A stretch of 64,000 nucleotides of DNA from Clostridium sp. Marseille-P299 (GCF_900078195.1 NZ_FJVE01000007.1:1426001-1490000), one strand, 5' to 3'. Positions 8,259 to 17,190 are shown, counted from the first letter of the stretch. The notes: generated by a model from the sequence alone, not told the origin. Numbers and translations are program-made.

Positions 8259-9038
8259 ATGAATATCAATTCGGGGTATTATAACTTTTCTAATTCACTA
8301 TTTTCAACGAACAATCAAAGTTCATCAAAACCAAACAATATATTGGGAGACTATCTAAGTATTAAAAATGGTAGCTATAAAAAATTATTAAGAGCTTATT
8401 ATGAAAAGCAAGAAGCAGAAGGAAATGATACCAGCAGTATATTAGGAAGTGACACCAGTGGTATCTTAGGAAATGATACCACAACAAAAGCAGAGTATGT
8501 TACTGCAAAGCAAGATGCGGATAGTTTAATGAAGGCAGCCAACAAGCTTTTGGCAAAAGGTAAGGATTCTTTATTTAACAAGAAAGAAACTACCGTAACA
8601 GATGAAACAACACTAGTAGAGACAACTACATTAGAATATGATATGGATTCGATTAAAGGTGCGCTTAAGAACTATATTAAAGCCTATAATTCAGTTTTAG
8701 ATTCTGCAAGTAATACAGATAATGTGAACATTTTACGAAAAGCTACGTTCATGACAGGAGCAACCACTGCGAATTCTAAATTACTAGATAAAATAGGTAT
8801 TTCAGTAAGCGGTGATAATAAATTATCACTGGATGAAACGAAATTTAAAGATGCTGATATTAGTGATATTAAGACCTTGTTTCAAGGAAATAATTCTTAT
8901 GTTAGTAAGGTTTATATCAAGGCATTCGAGATTAGCAACCAAGCATTGGCTGGTGTTAATGGAAATAAACTTTATGGGGCAAACGGAAAGTTTAATTCAG
9001 GAAATATGAGCGGATCGTATTATAACGGATTTTATTAG
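8259..9038 (+). CDS. FliD-C-like protein of unknown role
   Basis: 259 residues, no signal peptide or membrane segment. The N-terminal part is low-complexity and Ser/Asn-rich with the tandem repeat DTSSILGS/DTSGILGN (about 54-72). The C-terminal half (about 130-240) has helix-rich sequence and the block KLLDKIGISVSGDNKLSLDETKF (split here as KLLDKIGISV then SGDNKLSLDETKF), resembling the end of the flagellar cap protein FliD. The conserved-looking YLSIKNGSYKKLLRAYY near residue 35 occurs, as I recall, in related Lachnospiraceae proteins of unknown function. No flagellar genes are nearby. AAGGAG precedes ATG 8259 and a strong terminator follows, so it is a single-gene unit. A surface or flagellum-linked role is only a guess. 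Confidence 0.6.
   Translation: MNINSGYYNFSNSLFSTNNQSSSKPNNILGDYLSIKNGSYKKLLRAYYEKQEAEGNDTSSILGSDTSGILGNDTTTKAEYVTAKQDADSLMKAANKLLAKGKDSLFNKKETTVTDETTLVETTTLEYDMDSIKGALKNYIKAYNSVLDSASNTDNVNILRKATFMTGATTANSKLLDKIGISVSGDNKLSLDETKFKDADISDIKTLFQGNNSYVSKVYIKAFEISNQALAGVNGNKLYGANGKFNSGNMSGSYYNGFY
8421..8480 (+). repeat. 24-bp coding tandem repeat, 2.5 copies
   Basis: Units at 8421-8444, 8445-8468 and half a unit at 8469-8480 encode repeated G(N/S)DTS(S/G)IL. The unit is a multiple of three, so copy changes would keep the frame. Confidence 0.7.
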
Positions 9039-9045
9039 TATTTAC

Positions 9046-9095
9046 AGGACAATGAAAACAGGGCAAGAGCTAGTTTTCATTGTCCTATTTTCTTT
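9046..9095 (+). terminator. intrinsic terminator after the FliD-like gene
   Basis: AGGACAATGAAAAC (9046-9059) and GTTTTCATTGTCCT (9073-9086) form a perfect 14-bp stem, followed by ATTTTCTTT. Confidence 0.85.
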
Positions 9096-9237
9096 ATATA
9101 AGGATTCATCGATTCTGTAAAAACTTTCTCTAGAATACGCTATCTTCTATAAAAGTATATTATTTTCATATTCTTTTTAAATCCATTATTAGGTGTCTAT
9201 AATTTATTCTTACTTTTTAAATAACAAAATAAATTCC

Positions 9238-9271
9238 AATATTTGAAAATGGAAATATTTTGTAATATAAT
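9238..9271 (+). promoter_or_regulatory. padR promoter with overlapping inverted repeat
   Basis: TTGAAA (9243-9248), 17 bases, TATAAT (9266-9271). The inverted repeat AATATTT (9238-9244) and AAATATT (9253-9259) overlaps the -35 box and spacer, where a repressor would block polymerase. PadR proteins commonly repress their own promoters, so autoregulation is the likely reading. Confidence 0.55.
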
Positions 9272-9317
9272 AATAGATATGACAACATGTCTTACTAAAA
9301 AGGAGAGTGAAAATGTG

Positions 9318-9656
9318 ATGAGTATTACAAACAAGTTAAACAATGTATTAGATGGTTGCATTCTAATGCTTCTAAATGATAAATCATTAAATTTAAAAGA
9401 GATTATGAATGAATTAAGAGAATACGGATTGAAAGATGTGAATGAAGGTATTTTATATCCAGTACTTTTAAAATTAGAGGTAGAAGGACTATTTAAAATC
9501 CATAAAATGGATCCAGATGAAGGACCAATCCGTAAATATTATTCTCTTAGTGAAAAGGGAAAATTACAATTAAATGATTATCAAGCTGTTTGGAGTAATT
9601 TGCGTATCATCATTGATAACATAATGGGGGTATATACAGTTTATGATAAAAGATAG
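9318..9656 (+). CDS. PadR family transcriptional regulator
   Basis: About 112 residues with the PadR winged-helix: ILMLLNDKSLNLKEIMNELREYG, then NEGILYPVLLKLEVEGLFKI and the wing RKYYSLSEKGK. The short C-terminal helix marks the small PadR subtype that dimerises and binds inverted repeats. GGAGAG lies 11 bases before ATG 9318; GTG at 9315 is a close alternative. A longer reading frame back to 9243 would run through the promoter and is rejected. It overlaps the next gene by 14 bp, a layout typical of PadR genes co-transcribed with a membrane partner. The ligand is unknown. Confidence 0.88.
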   Translation: MSITNKLNNVLDGCILMLLNDKSLNLKEIMNELREYGLKDVNEGILYPVLLKLEVEGLFKIHKMDPDEGPIRKYYSLSEKGKLQLNDYQAVWSNLRIIIDNIMGVYTVYDKR

Positions 9657-10647
9657 GCAAGATACAGTACAAAACAATCAGAATGTTGAAAAATATCTAA
9701 AGAGTGAATATGCCTTGGAGTATTTAAAGTTGTGTGCTTTTCTGAAAGAAAGGGTAGAAGAGGATAAGTTAAATGATGTAATGCAAGATATCTTGGTATT
9801 GCTATACGATGCACAGAAAGAGAGTCGGGTACCAGAAAGTATTTATGGTGATGATATAGAAAGTTTTTGTAAAAAGATATCGGAGGGCCTTCCTCATGAG
9901 AAAAAAATACGAATAAATAAAAAACGGAAAACGGTAATGAAGTACCGAGTAGCTATTGGTATATTGTGTTTTGGAATTATTGGAGTGATGATCTATAACA
10001 AATTATCGTTAAATGGAACGATAGGTGTTTTAAAAAACGGATTAGCTTTTATGGTACAAAATAACGATTATAACGTCGAGTTTGAAAATACTAGCACATT
10101 TTATGAAGTTGAAGTAGACCTTAGCAATCTTGAAAGTAATATTGGTAAAGTAATCTATGATGATGGACAGTGTATAATAGATATTGATCATATTGTGAAA
10201 GAAAATAATGGTGTTTATAATGTTTTTTTTCGTACCCATGGACGATATAATAGACATGGTGGAACCCTTGTTACTCCAATATATAAAAGCTCATTAAATG
10301 ATACTAAATATTCTATAGTTGAGTATCATTTAATTGATGGTACATCATATAGCGGTTTTACAGCTCAGGAAAAGCCAATAAAAGAAGAAAATATTAGTGA
10401 CGTTATTGTTGGTAAAATGCAGGTTCTTTTGGATGGAATGCCTTATGCATGTAGCCTAAGTACATTTGATTCATTGAAATATAAAGACGGTGATATATTT
10501 GGTTTTTATTTATTTACAGTAGATAACAATGAAAAAGAAAAAGACGAAGTCTTGCTTAAAGATAAAATTGCAGAAGCAAAAGGAAGGGTTACATTACGAC
10601 TTTATGATTTAATAAAAACAACATGGAAGCGAGATGTAATTGAATAA
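9643..10647 (+). CDS. single-pass membrane protein co-transcribed with padR, unknown function
   Basis: 334 residues. The N-terminal about 100 residues are charged and helical and probably cytoplasmic. One membrane helix follows at about 103-122 (YRVAIGILCFGIIGVMIY). The remaining about 210 residues look beta-rich and should lie outside the cell. I do not recognise a catalytic motif. The start ATG 9643 lies inside the end of padR, so translation is coupled. Genes in this position usually belong to the regulon of the PadR protein, often for envelope stress. The family cannot be named from sequence alone. Confidence 0.7.
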   Translation: MIKDRQDTVQNNQNVEKYLKSEYALEYLKLCAFLKERVEEDKLNDVMQDILVLLYDAQKESRVPESIYGDDIESFCKKISEGLPHEKKIRINKKRKTVMKYRVAIGILCFGIIGVMIYNKLSLNGTIGVLKNGLAFMVQNNDYNVEFENTSTFYEVEVDLSNLESNIGKVIYDDGQCIIDIDHIVKENNGVYNVFFRTHGRYNRHGGTLVTPIYKSSLNDTKYSIVEYHLIDGTSYSGFTAQEKPIKEENISDVIVGKMQVLLDGMPYACSLSTFDSLKYKDGDIFGFYLFTVDNNEKEKDEVLLKDKIAEAKGRVTLRLYDLIKTTWKRDVIE

Positions 10648-10655
10648 CTGATATG

Positions 10656-10710
10656 AAAAAAGGGCGTTACTAAATGTCAATAAAACATTTGGTAACACCC
10701 TCTTTTTTCT
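10656..10710. terminator. bidirectional terminator between convergent genes
   Basis: AAAAAAGGGCGTTACTAAATGT pairs with ACATTTGGTAACACCCTCTTTTTT across a 7-base loop (first arm given in parts: AAAAAAGGGCG, TTACTAAATGT). A-run and T-run on either side serve both the PadR operon and aroA. Confidence 0.85.
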
Positions 10711-10732
10711 TTTATAACTTTTTGATGATATA

Positions 10733-12076
10733 TTATCTCACAACTAATTTCTTTAAATCCTCATAGAAACTAGGGTAGGAGATATTAACACATTCAGCGC
10801 CCTTAATTTTAGTAGTACCTTCTGATGCAATTCCAGCAATGGCAAAGGACATTGCAATTCTGTGATCTTCCTTACTATCAATTTCAGTACCGGTAAGTGG
10901 TGATTTTCCGTTAATAGGAGTTTGCCCACGAATGATCATTCCATCCTCAGTAGCCTCTACATCAGCGCCCATCATCTTTAACTGGGTAACCATAACATCG
11001 ATTCGGTTACTTTCTTTTACTTTTAATTCAGCAGCATCTTTAATAATTGTTTCACCTTCTGCAAAACAAGCCATAACAGCAATCATTGGTATTTCATCGA
11101 TTAAACGAGGAATTAAAGAACCACCAATGGTTGTACCATGTAGCTTGCTAGAGCGTACACGAAGATCGCAAGTCGCTTCAAATTCAGTATTTCTTAAGTT
11201 TTCAATTGTTACATCTGCACCCATTTGTTTGCAAACTTCAAGGATACCATCTCTTGTTGGGTTGACACCAACGTTTTCAATTAGAATCTCAGAGTCTGGT
11301 ATTAAAAGTGCAGCAGCGATAAAATAAGTTGCAGAAGAAATATCTCCAGGTACCATGATCTTAGATGCAGTTAATTTTGCATTTGGCTCAATGGTAGCAG
11401 TTGTATTTTCAGTATGAACACTTGCACCAAATTGACGCAACATAATTTCAGTGTGATTTCTTGAAACATAAGGCTCAGTAACTGAAGTTTTATCCGTTGC
11501 ATAAAGACCTGCAAGTAAAATAGATGACTTTATCTGTGCAGAAGCAACAGGGGAGTTATAGTGTATTCCATGTAGTTGCTTTTCATAACCACCAACATTG
11601 CGAAGTCTAGAGGAAAGTGTACCATTGATTCGAAGAGGTGCACAACCATTTGAGTTAATACTTAAAATATCAGCACCCATCATACTAAGTGGAGTAATGA
11701 CACGTTCCATAGGACGTTTTTGGATGGAGGAATCCCCACTAAGTCTAGTTTCAAATTTTTGCCCAGATAAAATACCAGAAATTAAACGTAGTGTCGTACC
11801 ACTATTACCCACATCAAGGATATCGTTAGGTTTACTTAACCCGTAGAGTCCTTTTCCTTGTATTGTTACGGTACCTTTTTCTTTGTTATTATCAATTTCA
11901 ATACCCATTTGTGAAAAGCAGCGTATGGTTGATAAGCAATCTGCTCCTTGTAAAAAGTTTGAAACTTCAGTTTTTCCCTCGGAAATAGCACCAAACATCA
12001 CTGCACGATGAGAGATGGATTTGTCACCTGGTACGGATAAGCGACCAGATAATTGATGTACTTTTTCAAATTGCAT
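10733..12076 (-). CDS. aroA: 5-enolpyruvylshikimate-3-phosphate synthase
   Basis: Sixth step of the shikimate pathway: transfers enolpyruvyl from PEP to shikimate 3-phosphate. 447 residues, with the N-terminal GDKSISHRAVMFGAI, the PEP loop LDVGNSGTTLRLISGIL, the QKRPMERVI segment and the C-terminal LKVKESNRI and DHRIAMSFAIAG signatures. The loop is GNSGTTLRL, as in Gram-positive class II-like enzymes. It is the last gene of the minus-strand unit aroF-tyrA-aroA, starting 53 bp after tyrA. GGAG precedes the start. A bidirectional terminator follows. Confidence 0.95.
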   Translation of the reverse strand: MQFEKVHQLSGRLSVPGDKSISHRAVMFGAISEGKTEVSNFLQGADCLSTIRCFSQMGIEIDNNKEKGTVTIQGKGLYGLSKPNDILDVGNSGTTLRLISGILSGQKFETRLSGDSSIQKRPMERVITPLSMMGADILSINSNGCAPLRINGTLSSRLRNVGGYEKQLHGIHYNSPVASAQIKSSILLAGLYATDKTSVTEPYVSRNHTEIMLRQFGASVHTENTTATIEPNAKLTASKIMVPGDISSATYFIAAALLIPDSEILIENVGVNPTRDGILEVCKQMGADVTIENLRNTEFEATCDLRVRSSKLHGTTIGGSLIPRLIDEIPMIAVMACFAEGETIIKDAAELKVKESNRIDVMVTQLKMMGADVEATEDGMIIRGQTPINGKSPLTGTEIDSKEDHRIAMSFAIAGIASEGTTKIKGAECVNISYPSFYEDLKKLVVR

Positions 12077-12129
12077 AGTAATCTAAACTCCTTTTCCAAT
12101 TTGGTTGCTTCGCAAATCGTTTGGATTCA

Positions 12130-13284
12130 TTAACTGCGTTCATACAAAGTGTAATTATGTCCTTTTAACAAAGCTACGGCTTTTGTCAAATCATCTTCAT
12201 TATAAAATTCGATACGCAATACACCTTGTTCAAATTCTCTGTTATGAACAATTCCAATATTTTTAATATTAATCGTATTACTTCCAAGAAGGGTTGCAAT
12301 AATAGCAATCGCACCAACTTCATCTGTAATATCAATATAGATTTCATGAATGCGATTCATCATGCCACGACTGTTTGGAATTAGACTTCGATATGTATTG
12401 GCAGTATCAAAGATTTCATAAAGATATTGTTCATCCTCTTTTTCAAGGGCATCCACAACATGATTTAGGGAATCAATGTATTGTTTTAAGAAATGTTTGA
12501 TACTTGAAGTATTTGTCAAACAAATATTTTGCCACATAATAGGAGAGGAGGAAGCTATTCTTGTAATATCTTTAAAACCGCCTGCAGCTAATGTACGCAT
12601 TTTTTCTTCCGAATCATCCGAAGTGCGAACCAGATTTACGAGTTGAGCAGCAATGATATGTGGAACGTGACTGATTGCTGCTGTAATGTTATCATGCTCA
12701 TTATAATCGATAACCAAAGGAATTGCATTCATTTTCTTAATTAAATTTGTGAAATAGCTAAGGACACCTTGATCGGTATCCTTAGTTGGTGTCAAAATAT
12801 AGTATGCATTTTCAAGTAATAATGAATTTGAGTTTGCATATCCAGTACGTTCTGATCCAGTCATTGGGTGGCCACCTATAAAATTCTTTGTGAGTGAAAG
12901 TTCATTCACGGCTTCATGAATATTTCCCTTTACACTTCCAACATCAGTGATAATACAGGTAGGTTTTATAATTTCCTTTAAGTGCTTCAAATACTCAATA
13001 TTCATTAAGACAGGAGCGCATAAAAAAATGATATCGCAATCTTTAAAATCTTCGGATAAATTTTTAGATATTTTATCAATGGTACCATCTTCTAAGGCAA
13101 GAGAGAGTCCACCATTGACTCCAGTTGTGTGATAATCATAAGCAATATTATAAAATGTTTCAGACGGATTCTCATTCTTTTTTGTTAATGAGGAAGGAAT
13201 GGTTCCATCAATTTCTTTTAAAGCTCTTGCAATGGAACCTCCAATGAGTCCAAAACCAATAAAGCCAACGATTGTAGTATCCAT
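12130..13284 (-). CDS. tyrA: prephenate dehydrogenase with C-terminal ACT domain
   Basis: Oxidises prephenate to 4-hydroxyphenylpyruvate, the committed step to tyrosine. About 384 residues. N-terminal Rossmann loop GFIGFGLIGGSIARAL, the GGHPMTGSERTGY catalytic region and ISHVPHIIAAQL in the helical dimerisation domain. From about residue 305 an ACT domain (YIDITDEVGAIAIIATLLG...INIKNIGI) offers feedback control by tyrosine. I chose the ATG at 13284, preceded by AAAGGTAGG; a longer frame back to 13359 would overlap aroF and adds a non-homologous tail. It lies 16 bp downstream of aroF. Confidence 0.94.
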   Translation of the reverse strand: MDTTIVGFIGFGLIGGSIARALKEIDGTIPSSLTKKNENPSETFYNIAYDYHTTGVNGGLSLALEDGTIDKISKNLSEDFKDCDIIFLCAPVLMNIEYLKHLKEIIKPTCIITDVGSVKGNIHEAVNELSLTKNFIGGHPMTGSERTGYANSNSLLLENAYYILTPTKDTDQGVLSYFTNLIKKMNAIPLVIDYNEHDNITAAISHVPHIIAAQLVNLVRTSDDSEEKMRTLAAGGFKDITRIASSSPIMWQNICLTNTSSIKHFLKQYIDSLNHVVDALEKEDEQYLYEIFDTANTYRSLIPNSRGMMNRIHEIYIDITDEVGAIAIIATLLGSNTINIKNIGIVHNREFEQGVLRIEFYNEDDLTKAVALLKGHNYTLYERS

Positions 13285-13300
13285 AGTAAACCTACCTTTC

Positions 13301-14314
13301 TTAGAAGAATTTATTTTCAAGCTTAGCATATGGACGCAATTTTTCACACAAAGTTTCAAATTGAGGGAATGTTAAGGATTGAGGACCATCAGATAATGCA
13401 GTAGCAGGATTTGGATGAGTTTCAATCATAAGACCATCTGCACCAGCTGCAATCGCTGCTTTGGCAAGAGGTTCTACATAATTTCTAACACCAGTCGCAT
13501 GACTTGGATCTACGATAATTGGTAGATGACTCTTTTCTTTTATTACAGGAATTGCACTTAAATCTAATGTATTTCTTGTAGAAGTCTCAAAGGTTCTAAT
13601 TCCTCTTTCACATAGCACTACATTAGGATTACCTTCTGCCATAATATATTCACTTGCATTTAACCAATCATCGATGGTTGCAGCAAGTCCACGTTTTAAA
13701 AGAACTGGCATACCAGTTTTACCAACTTCTTTTAATAGATAGAAGTTTTGCATGTTACGAGCGCCGATTTGTAGCATATCTACATATTTCACAGCAGCTT
13801 CAATGGCCTCTAAACTTGTTACTTCACAAATCGTTGCTAAACCGGTTGCCTCACTCGCTTCTTTCATGTATCTAAGACCATCTACTTCAAGTCCTTGGAA
13901 AGAGTATGGGGAGGTTCTTGGTTTATAAGCACCACCTCTTAAAATTTGTGCACCAGCTTTTTTAATAGCAAATGCTGTTTCAAGTAATTGTTCCCTCGTT
14001 TCTACAGCACATGGGCCGGACATAATAACTAATTTATTGCCACCGATGCTTGTATTTCCAACTTTAATTACGGATGGTTCTGGATGAAATTTTTTGTTAG
14101 CTAACTTGTAACTTTCGGTTACAGCTACAATACGTTCTACATCTTCTTCCACTTCTAGGTTTTTATCACTTAATCTAGATTTATCACCAACTACACCAAT
14201 GATAGTTACTTGCTTTCCAGTGGAAAGATGGGCTTCTAATCCGTTTTCTTTTATAATTCGAAGAATATTCTCAATGGAAGATTCTTTTGCTCCTTGTTTC
14301 ATTACTATAATCAT
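13301..14314 (-). CDS. aroF: 3-deoxy-7-phosphoheptulonate (DAHP) synthase, ferredoxin-fold-domain type
   Basis: First step of the shikimate pathway: condenses PEP with erythrose 4-phosphate. 337 residues of the type-I-beta form. The N-terminal MIIVMKQGAKESSIENILR to about 70 is the ferredoxin-like regulatory domain. The barrel follows, with SGPCAVE (about 106), GGAYKPRTSPYSFQG, LLKRG, CERGIRTFET and PIIVDPSHATG. This is the lead gene of aroF-tyrA-aroA, with a strong promoter 200 bp upstream. Whether tyrosine or another ligand binds the N-terminal domain cannot be seen. Confidence 0.95.
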   Translation of the reverse strand: MIIVMKQGAKESSIENILRIIKENGLEAHLSTGKQVTIIGVVGDKSRLSDKNLEVEEDVERIVAVTESYKLANKKFHPEPSVIKVGNTSIGGNKLVIMSGPCAVETREQLLETAFAIKKAGAQILRGGAYKPRTSPYSFQGLEVDGLRYMKEASEATGLATICEVTSLEAIEAAVKYVDMLQIGARNMQNFYLLKEVGKTGMPVLLKRGLAATIDDWLNASEYIMAEGNPNVVLCERGIRTFETSTRNTLDLSAIPVIKEKSHLPIIVDPSHATGVRNYVEPLAKAAIAAGADGLMIETHPNPATALSDGPQSLTFPQFETLCEKLRPYAKLENKFF

Positions 14315-14505
14315 AATATTACCTTACTTTCTACAAATATTTGGTTTCATTTCTTGCTATTTCTAATTTTGCAAATAAGCCTTAGCTGGCTCCTTACACT
14401 TTCATTGTAACATGAACCAAAAAAAGTTTGTGTTCGTTCTGCAACAATTGCTTTTGGAAGATGAGTTTGTACACCACTCACTTAGCCAATATTTATTCTA
14501 ACGTT
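14315..14505 (-). other. aroF leader of about 190 nt
   Basis: The stretch between the predicted start of transcription and aroF is long for a simple 5' end. I looked for a T-box (the AGGGTGG core and a specifier) and a Trp/Tyr-rich leader peptide and saw neither. A small AGCC/GGCT hairpin exists, but there is no clear terminator. Confidence 0.35.
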
Positions 14506-14511
14506 TTTGTA

Positions 14512-14540
14512 ATTGTAACGCAATATAATTATAATGTCAA
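14512..14540 (-). promoter_or_regulatory. sigma-A promoter of aroF-tyrA-aroA
   Basis: Reading the minus strand: TTGACA (14540-14535), a 17-base spacer, TACAAT (14517-14512). Both boxes are near consensus. A double palindrome sits immediately upstream. Confidence 0.75.
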
Positions 14541-14542
14541 TA

Positions 14543-14571
14543 CTGTAATACATTACAGCGTAACGCTGTAA
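14543..14571. promoter_or_regulatory. overlapping palindromes upstream of the aroF promoter
   Basis: TTACAGCGTAACGCTGTAA (14553-14571) is a perfect odd-centred palindrome. It overlaps CTGTAATACATTACAG (14543-14558). Together they give three CTGTAA/TTACAG half-sites just upstream of the -35 box. The position suits an activator or a repressor site. Confidence 0.5.
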
Positions 14572-14985
14572 AGCAGATTAGTAAAAATGCAATCTAAAAT
14601 GTAAATAAAATAAAGAGGAAAATACGATTATACATGAATTTAAGGAGAAAAATGTCGAAATGTGAAAATATAGAATATATTTCGTGATAAATTAAGATAG
14701 TTAAGCATAAATCAAAAAAGATTTGTGATAAATACATAAAACAGTTGTAAATTAAATGTAAATTTAGTAAAATAAGTACATGAAGTAATGAATCTATTTC
14801 ATAAGGAATAACATGCAAAATCAATCTAAAGAAAGGATTTTTTAAGTAGCTGACAAGGTAATTATTATTTTGGCAAGAGGGTGTTACGTAACAACTAAAT
14901 AAAGAGGCAAGGTAATTCATAGCCTTACGTGCAGAAAGTTTACTTGTATCACTCCTTGACTATTAAGTATTGGAGGACAACAGAC
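14572..14985 (+). other. fusA2-like gene upstream region
   Basis: AT-rich and without a credible gene. A possible promoter is TTGTAA (14745-14750), 17 bases, TAAAAT (14768-14773). The perfect palindrome TGTTACGTAACA lies at 14882-14893, between that promoter and the gene, and ACAAGGTAATT/GCAAGGTAATT repeats flank it. These are weak regulatory candidates. Confidence 0.35.
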
Positions 14986-17076
14986 ATGGAAACTTACAAA
15001 TACGAAAAAATTCGAAACGTTGCAATGTTAGGACATGGTGGGTGTGGAAAAACAACATTGGTAGAAGCAATGGCGTATACTACAGGAATTATAAACCGAC
15101 AGGGCAAGATCGAAGAAGGTAATACCATTAGTGATTTTGATAAAGAAGAAATTAAACGTCTTTTTTCAATTAGTACAACATTGGTGCCAATTATTTGGGA
15201 AGATACCAAAATTAATATCCTAGATACTCCGGGTTACTTTGATTTTGTTGGAGAAGTAGAAGAAGCATTAAGTGCTTGTGATGCTGCTGTTATCGTTGTC
15301 TCTGCAAAGGCAGGAGTGGAAGTAGGAACGTTAAAAGCATGGGAATACTGTGAAAAATATAAACTTCCTCGAATGTTTTTTGTAACTGATATGGATGATG
15401 ATAATGCTAGTTTTCGAGCAGTCGTAGAAAAATTGCAAGAATTGTATGGCAAAAAAATTGCTCCATTTCATTCTCCGATTCGTGAAAATGAAAAATTTGT
15501 TGGTTTTGTTAATGTTGTTAAAATGGCAGGTAGAAGATTTACAAAATTAAGTGAATATACAGAGTGTCCGATTCCTGATTATTCGAAGGAATATGTGGAT
15601 AAATATAGAGAAGCTTTATTGGATGCAGTTGCAGAAACATCTGAGGAGCTTATGGAAAAATATTTTGAAGGAGAGGAGTTTACTCCACAGGAGATTTCAA
15701 CTGCATTACGTAGCAGTGTAATTGATTGTAGCATAGTACCAGTATTAATGGGATCAGGGCTGAATGCACAAGGCTCGAATATGCTATTGCAAGCAATTGA
15801 AAAGTATTTCCCATCGCCAAACAAACAGGTGATAACGGGTAGAAATTTAAAGACGGATTCAACCTTTGCTGCAGATTATGATGCAAATAAGCCGATGACA
15901 GCTAGAGTATTTAAAACAATTGCAGATCCGTTTATTGGTAAGTTTTCTTTAATTAAGATTTGTTCAGGAGTCCTAAAATCAGATGCGGTGGTATACAACG
16001 CAGAAAGAGATACCGAGGAAAAATTAAGTCGTTTATATATTCTTCGCGGAAAAGAACAGATTGAAGTAAAAGAACTTTATGCTGGTGATATCGGTGCGAT
16101 TGGTAAATTATCCAATACCTTAACAGGAGATACACTCTCCACAAAGGCAACTCCGATTGTATATGATCGACCTAAAATTTCAACTCCGTATGCTTATCTT
16201 AGATATAAGACAAAGAATAAAGGTGACGATGATAAGGTTTCACAAGCAATGGCTAAATTAATGGAAGAAGATTTAACACTTAAAATTGTTAATGATGTGG
16301 AGAATCGCCAAGCATTAATCTATGGTATCGGAGAACAACAGCTTGAAGTGGTTGTAAGTAAATTACTCAATCGCTACAAAGTAGATATTGAGCTAAAGAA
16401 ACCAAGAGTAGCTTATCGTGAAACAATTCGTAAAAAAGTTAGGGTACAAGGAAAGTATAAAAAGCAATCCGGTGGTCATGGCCAGTACGGCGATGTGCAT
16501 ATGGAATTTGAACCACTTGGAGATACCGATAAATCTTATGAATTTGAGGAGAAGGTCTTTGGAGGATCCGTTCCTAGAAACTTCTTCCCAGCAGTTGAGA
16601 AAGGAATTGCAGAAAGTGTTTTAAGAGGACCACTAGCGGGCTACCCAGTAGTGGGAATAAAGGCTACCTTAGTAGATGGCTCCTATCACCCTGTTGACTC
16701 TTCTGAAATGGCATTTAAGATGGCTACGATTCAAGCCTTTAAACAAGGTGTCTTAGAAGCTAGCCCAATTCTATTAGAGCCAATCGTTTCATTAAAAGTT
16801 GTAGTACCTGATAAATTCACAGGAGATATCATGGGAGACTTGAATAAGAGACGTGGTAGAGTGCTTGGAATGAATCCACATTACAATGGTAAGCAGGAAA
16901 TTGTAGCAGATATACCAATGTCCGAGACATTTGGTTATGCAACAGATTTGCGCTCCATGACAGGTGGTGTAGGGGATTATTCCTATGAGTTTGCAAGATA
17001 TGAGCCAGCACCTTCTGATGTACAATCAAAAGTTATTGAAGAAGCAGCACAAAAATCCCAAGAAGATAACGAATAA
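14986..17076 (+). CDS. elongation factor G-like GTPase (EF-G paralogue)
   Basis: 696 residues with the five-domain EF-G layout: GTPase domain, domain II, and the C-terminal domains with GHGQYGDVHMEFEP (about 505) and GVGDYSYEFARYEP. It is not the main EF-G: the P-loop reads GHGGCGKTTL instead of GHIDAGKTT. The fourth guanine-recognition motif, normally NKMD, reads TDMDDDNASF. Switch/G3 DTPGYFDF is kept. These substitutions mark the EF-G-like subfamily whose function is not settled. ATG 14986 follows GGAGG by 9 bases; an upstream in-frame ATG at 14929 lacks a ribosome site. A terminator follows. It stands alone, away from ribosomal protein genes. Confidence 0.85.
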   Translation: METYKYEKIRNVAMLGHGGCGKTTLVEAMAYTTGIINRQGKIEEGNTISDFDKEEIKRLFSISTTLVPIIWEDTKINILDTPGYFDFVGEVEEALSACDAAVIVVSAKAGVEVGTLKAWEYCEKYKLPRMFFVTDMDDDNASFRAVVEKLQELYGKKIAPFHSPIRENEKFVGFVNVVKMAGRRFTKLSEYTECPIPDYSKEYVDKYREALLDAVAETSEELMEKYFEGEEFTPQEISTALRSSVIDCSIVPVLMGSGLNAQGSNMLLQAIEKYFPSPNKQVITGRNLKTDSTFAADYDANKPMTARVFKTIADPFIGKFSLIKICSGVLKSDAVVYNAERDTEEKLSRLYILRGKEQIEVKELYAGDIGAIGKLSNTLTGDTLSTKATPIVYDRPKISTPYAYLRYKTKNKGDDDKVSQAMAKLMEEDLTLKIVNDVENRQALIYGIGEQQLEVVVSKLLNRYKVDIELKKPRVAYRETIRKKVRVQGKYKKQSGGHGQYGDVHMEFEPLGDTDKSYEFEEKVFGGSVPRNFFPAVEKGIAESVLRGPLAGYPVVGIKATLVDGSYHPVDSSEMAFKMATIQAFKQGVLEASPILLEPIVSLKVVVPDKFTGDIMGDLNKRRGRVLGMNPHYNGKQEIVADIPMSETFGYATDLRSMTGGVGDYSYEFARYEPAPSDVQSKVIEEAAQKSQEDNE

Positions 17077-17137
17077 TTTAATCATATCAAGTACGATTCC
17101 TACTTGTGAAAGCTTGGGAATTTAAATTTAGTAATTA

Positions 17138-17190
17138 AAAGATGTAGTAAGAAAACGTGTAAACGTTGATTTCTTACTACATCTTTTTCT
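17138..17190 (+). terminator. intrinsic terminator after the EF-G-like gene
   Basis: AAAGATGTAGTAAGAAA (17138-17154) pairs perfectly with TTTCTTACTACATCTTT (17170-17186), followed by T-rich sequence. Confidence 0.88.

Noticed and set aside
14315..14505. T-box leader for aroF
   Set aside because: The GTGAGTGGTGTACA stretch looked promising, but it lacks the T-box core and no terminator or specifier loop follows.
14594..14920. 108-codon frame on the minus strand
   Set aside because: No ribosome site, composition of AT-rich non-coding DNA (Ile/Leu/Phe/Tyr), and it lies between divergent promoters.
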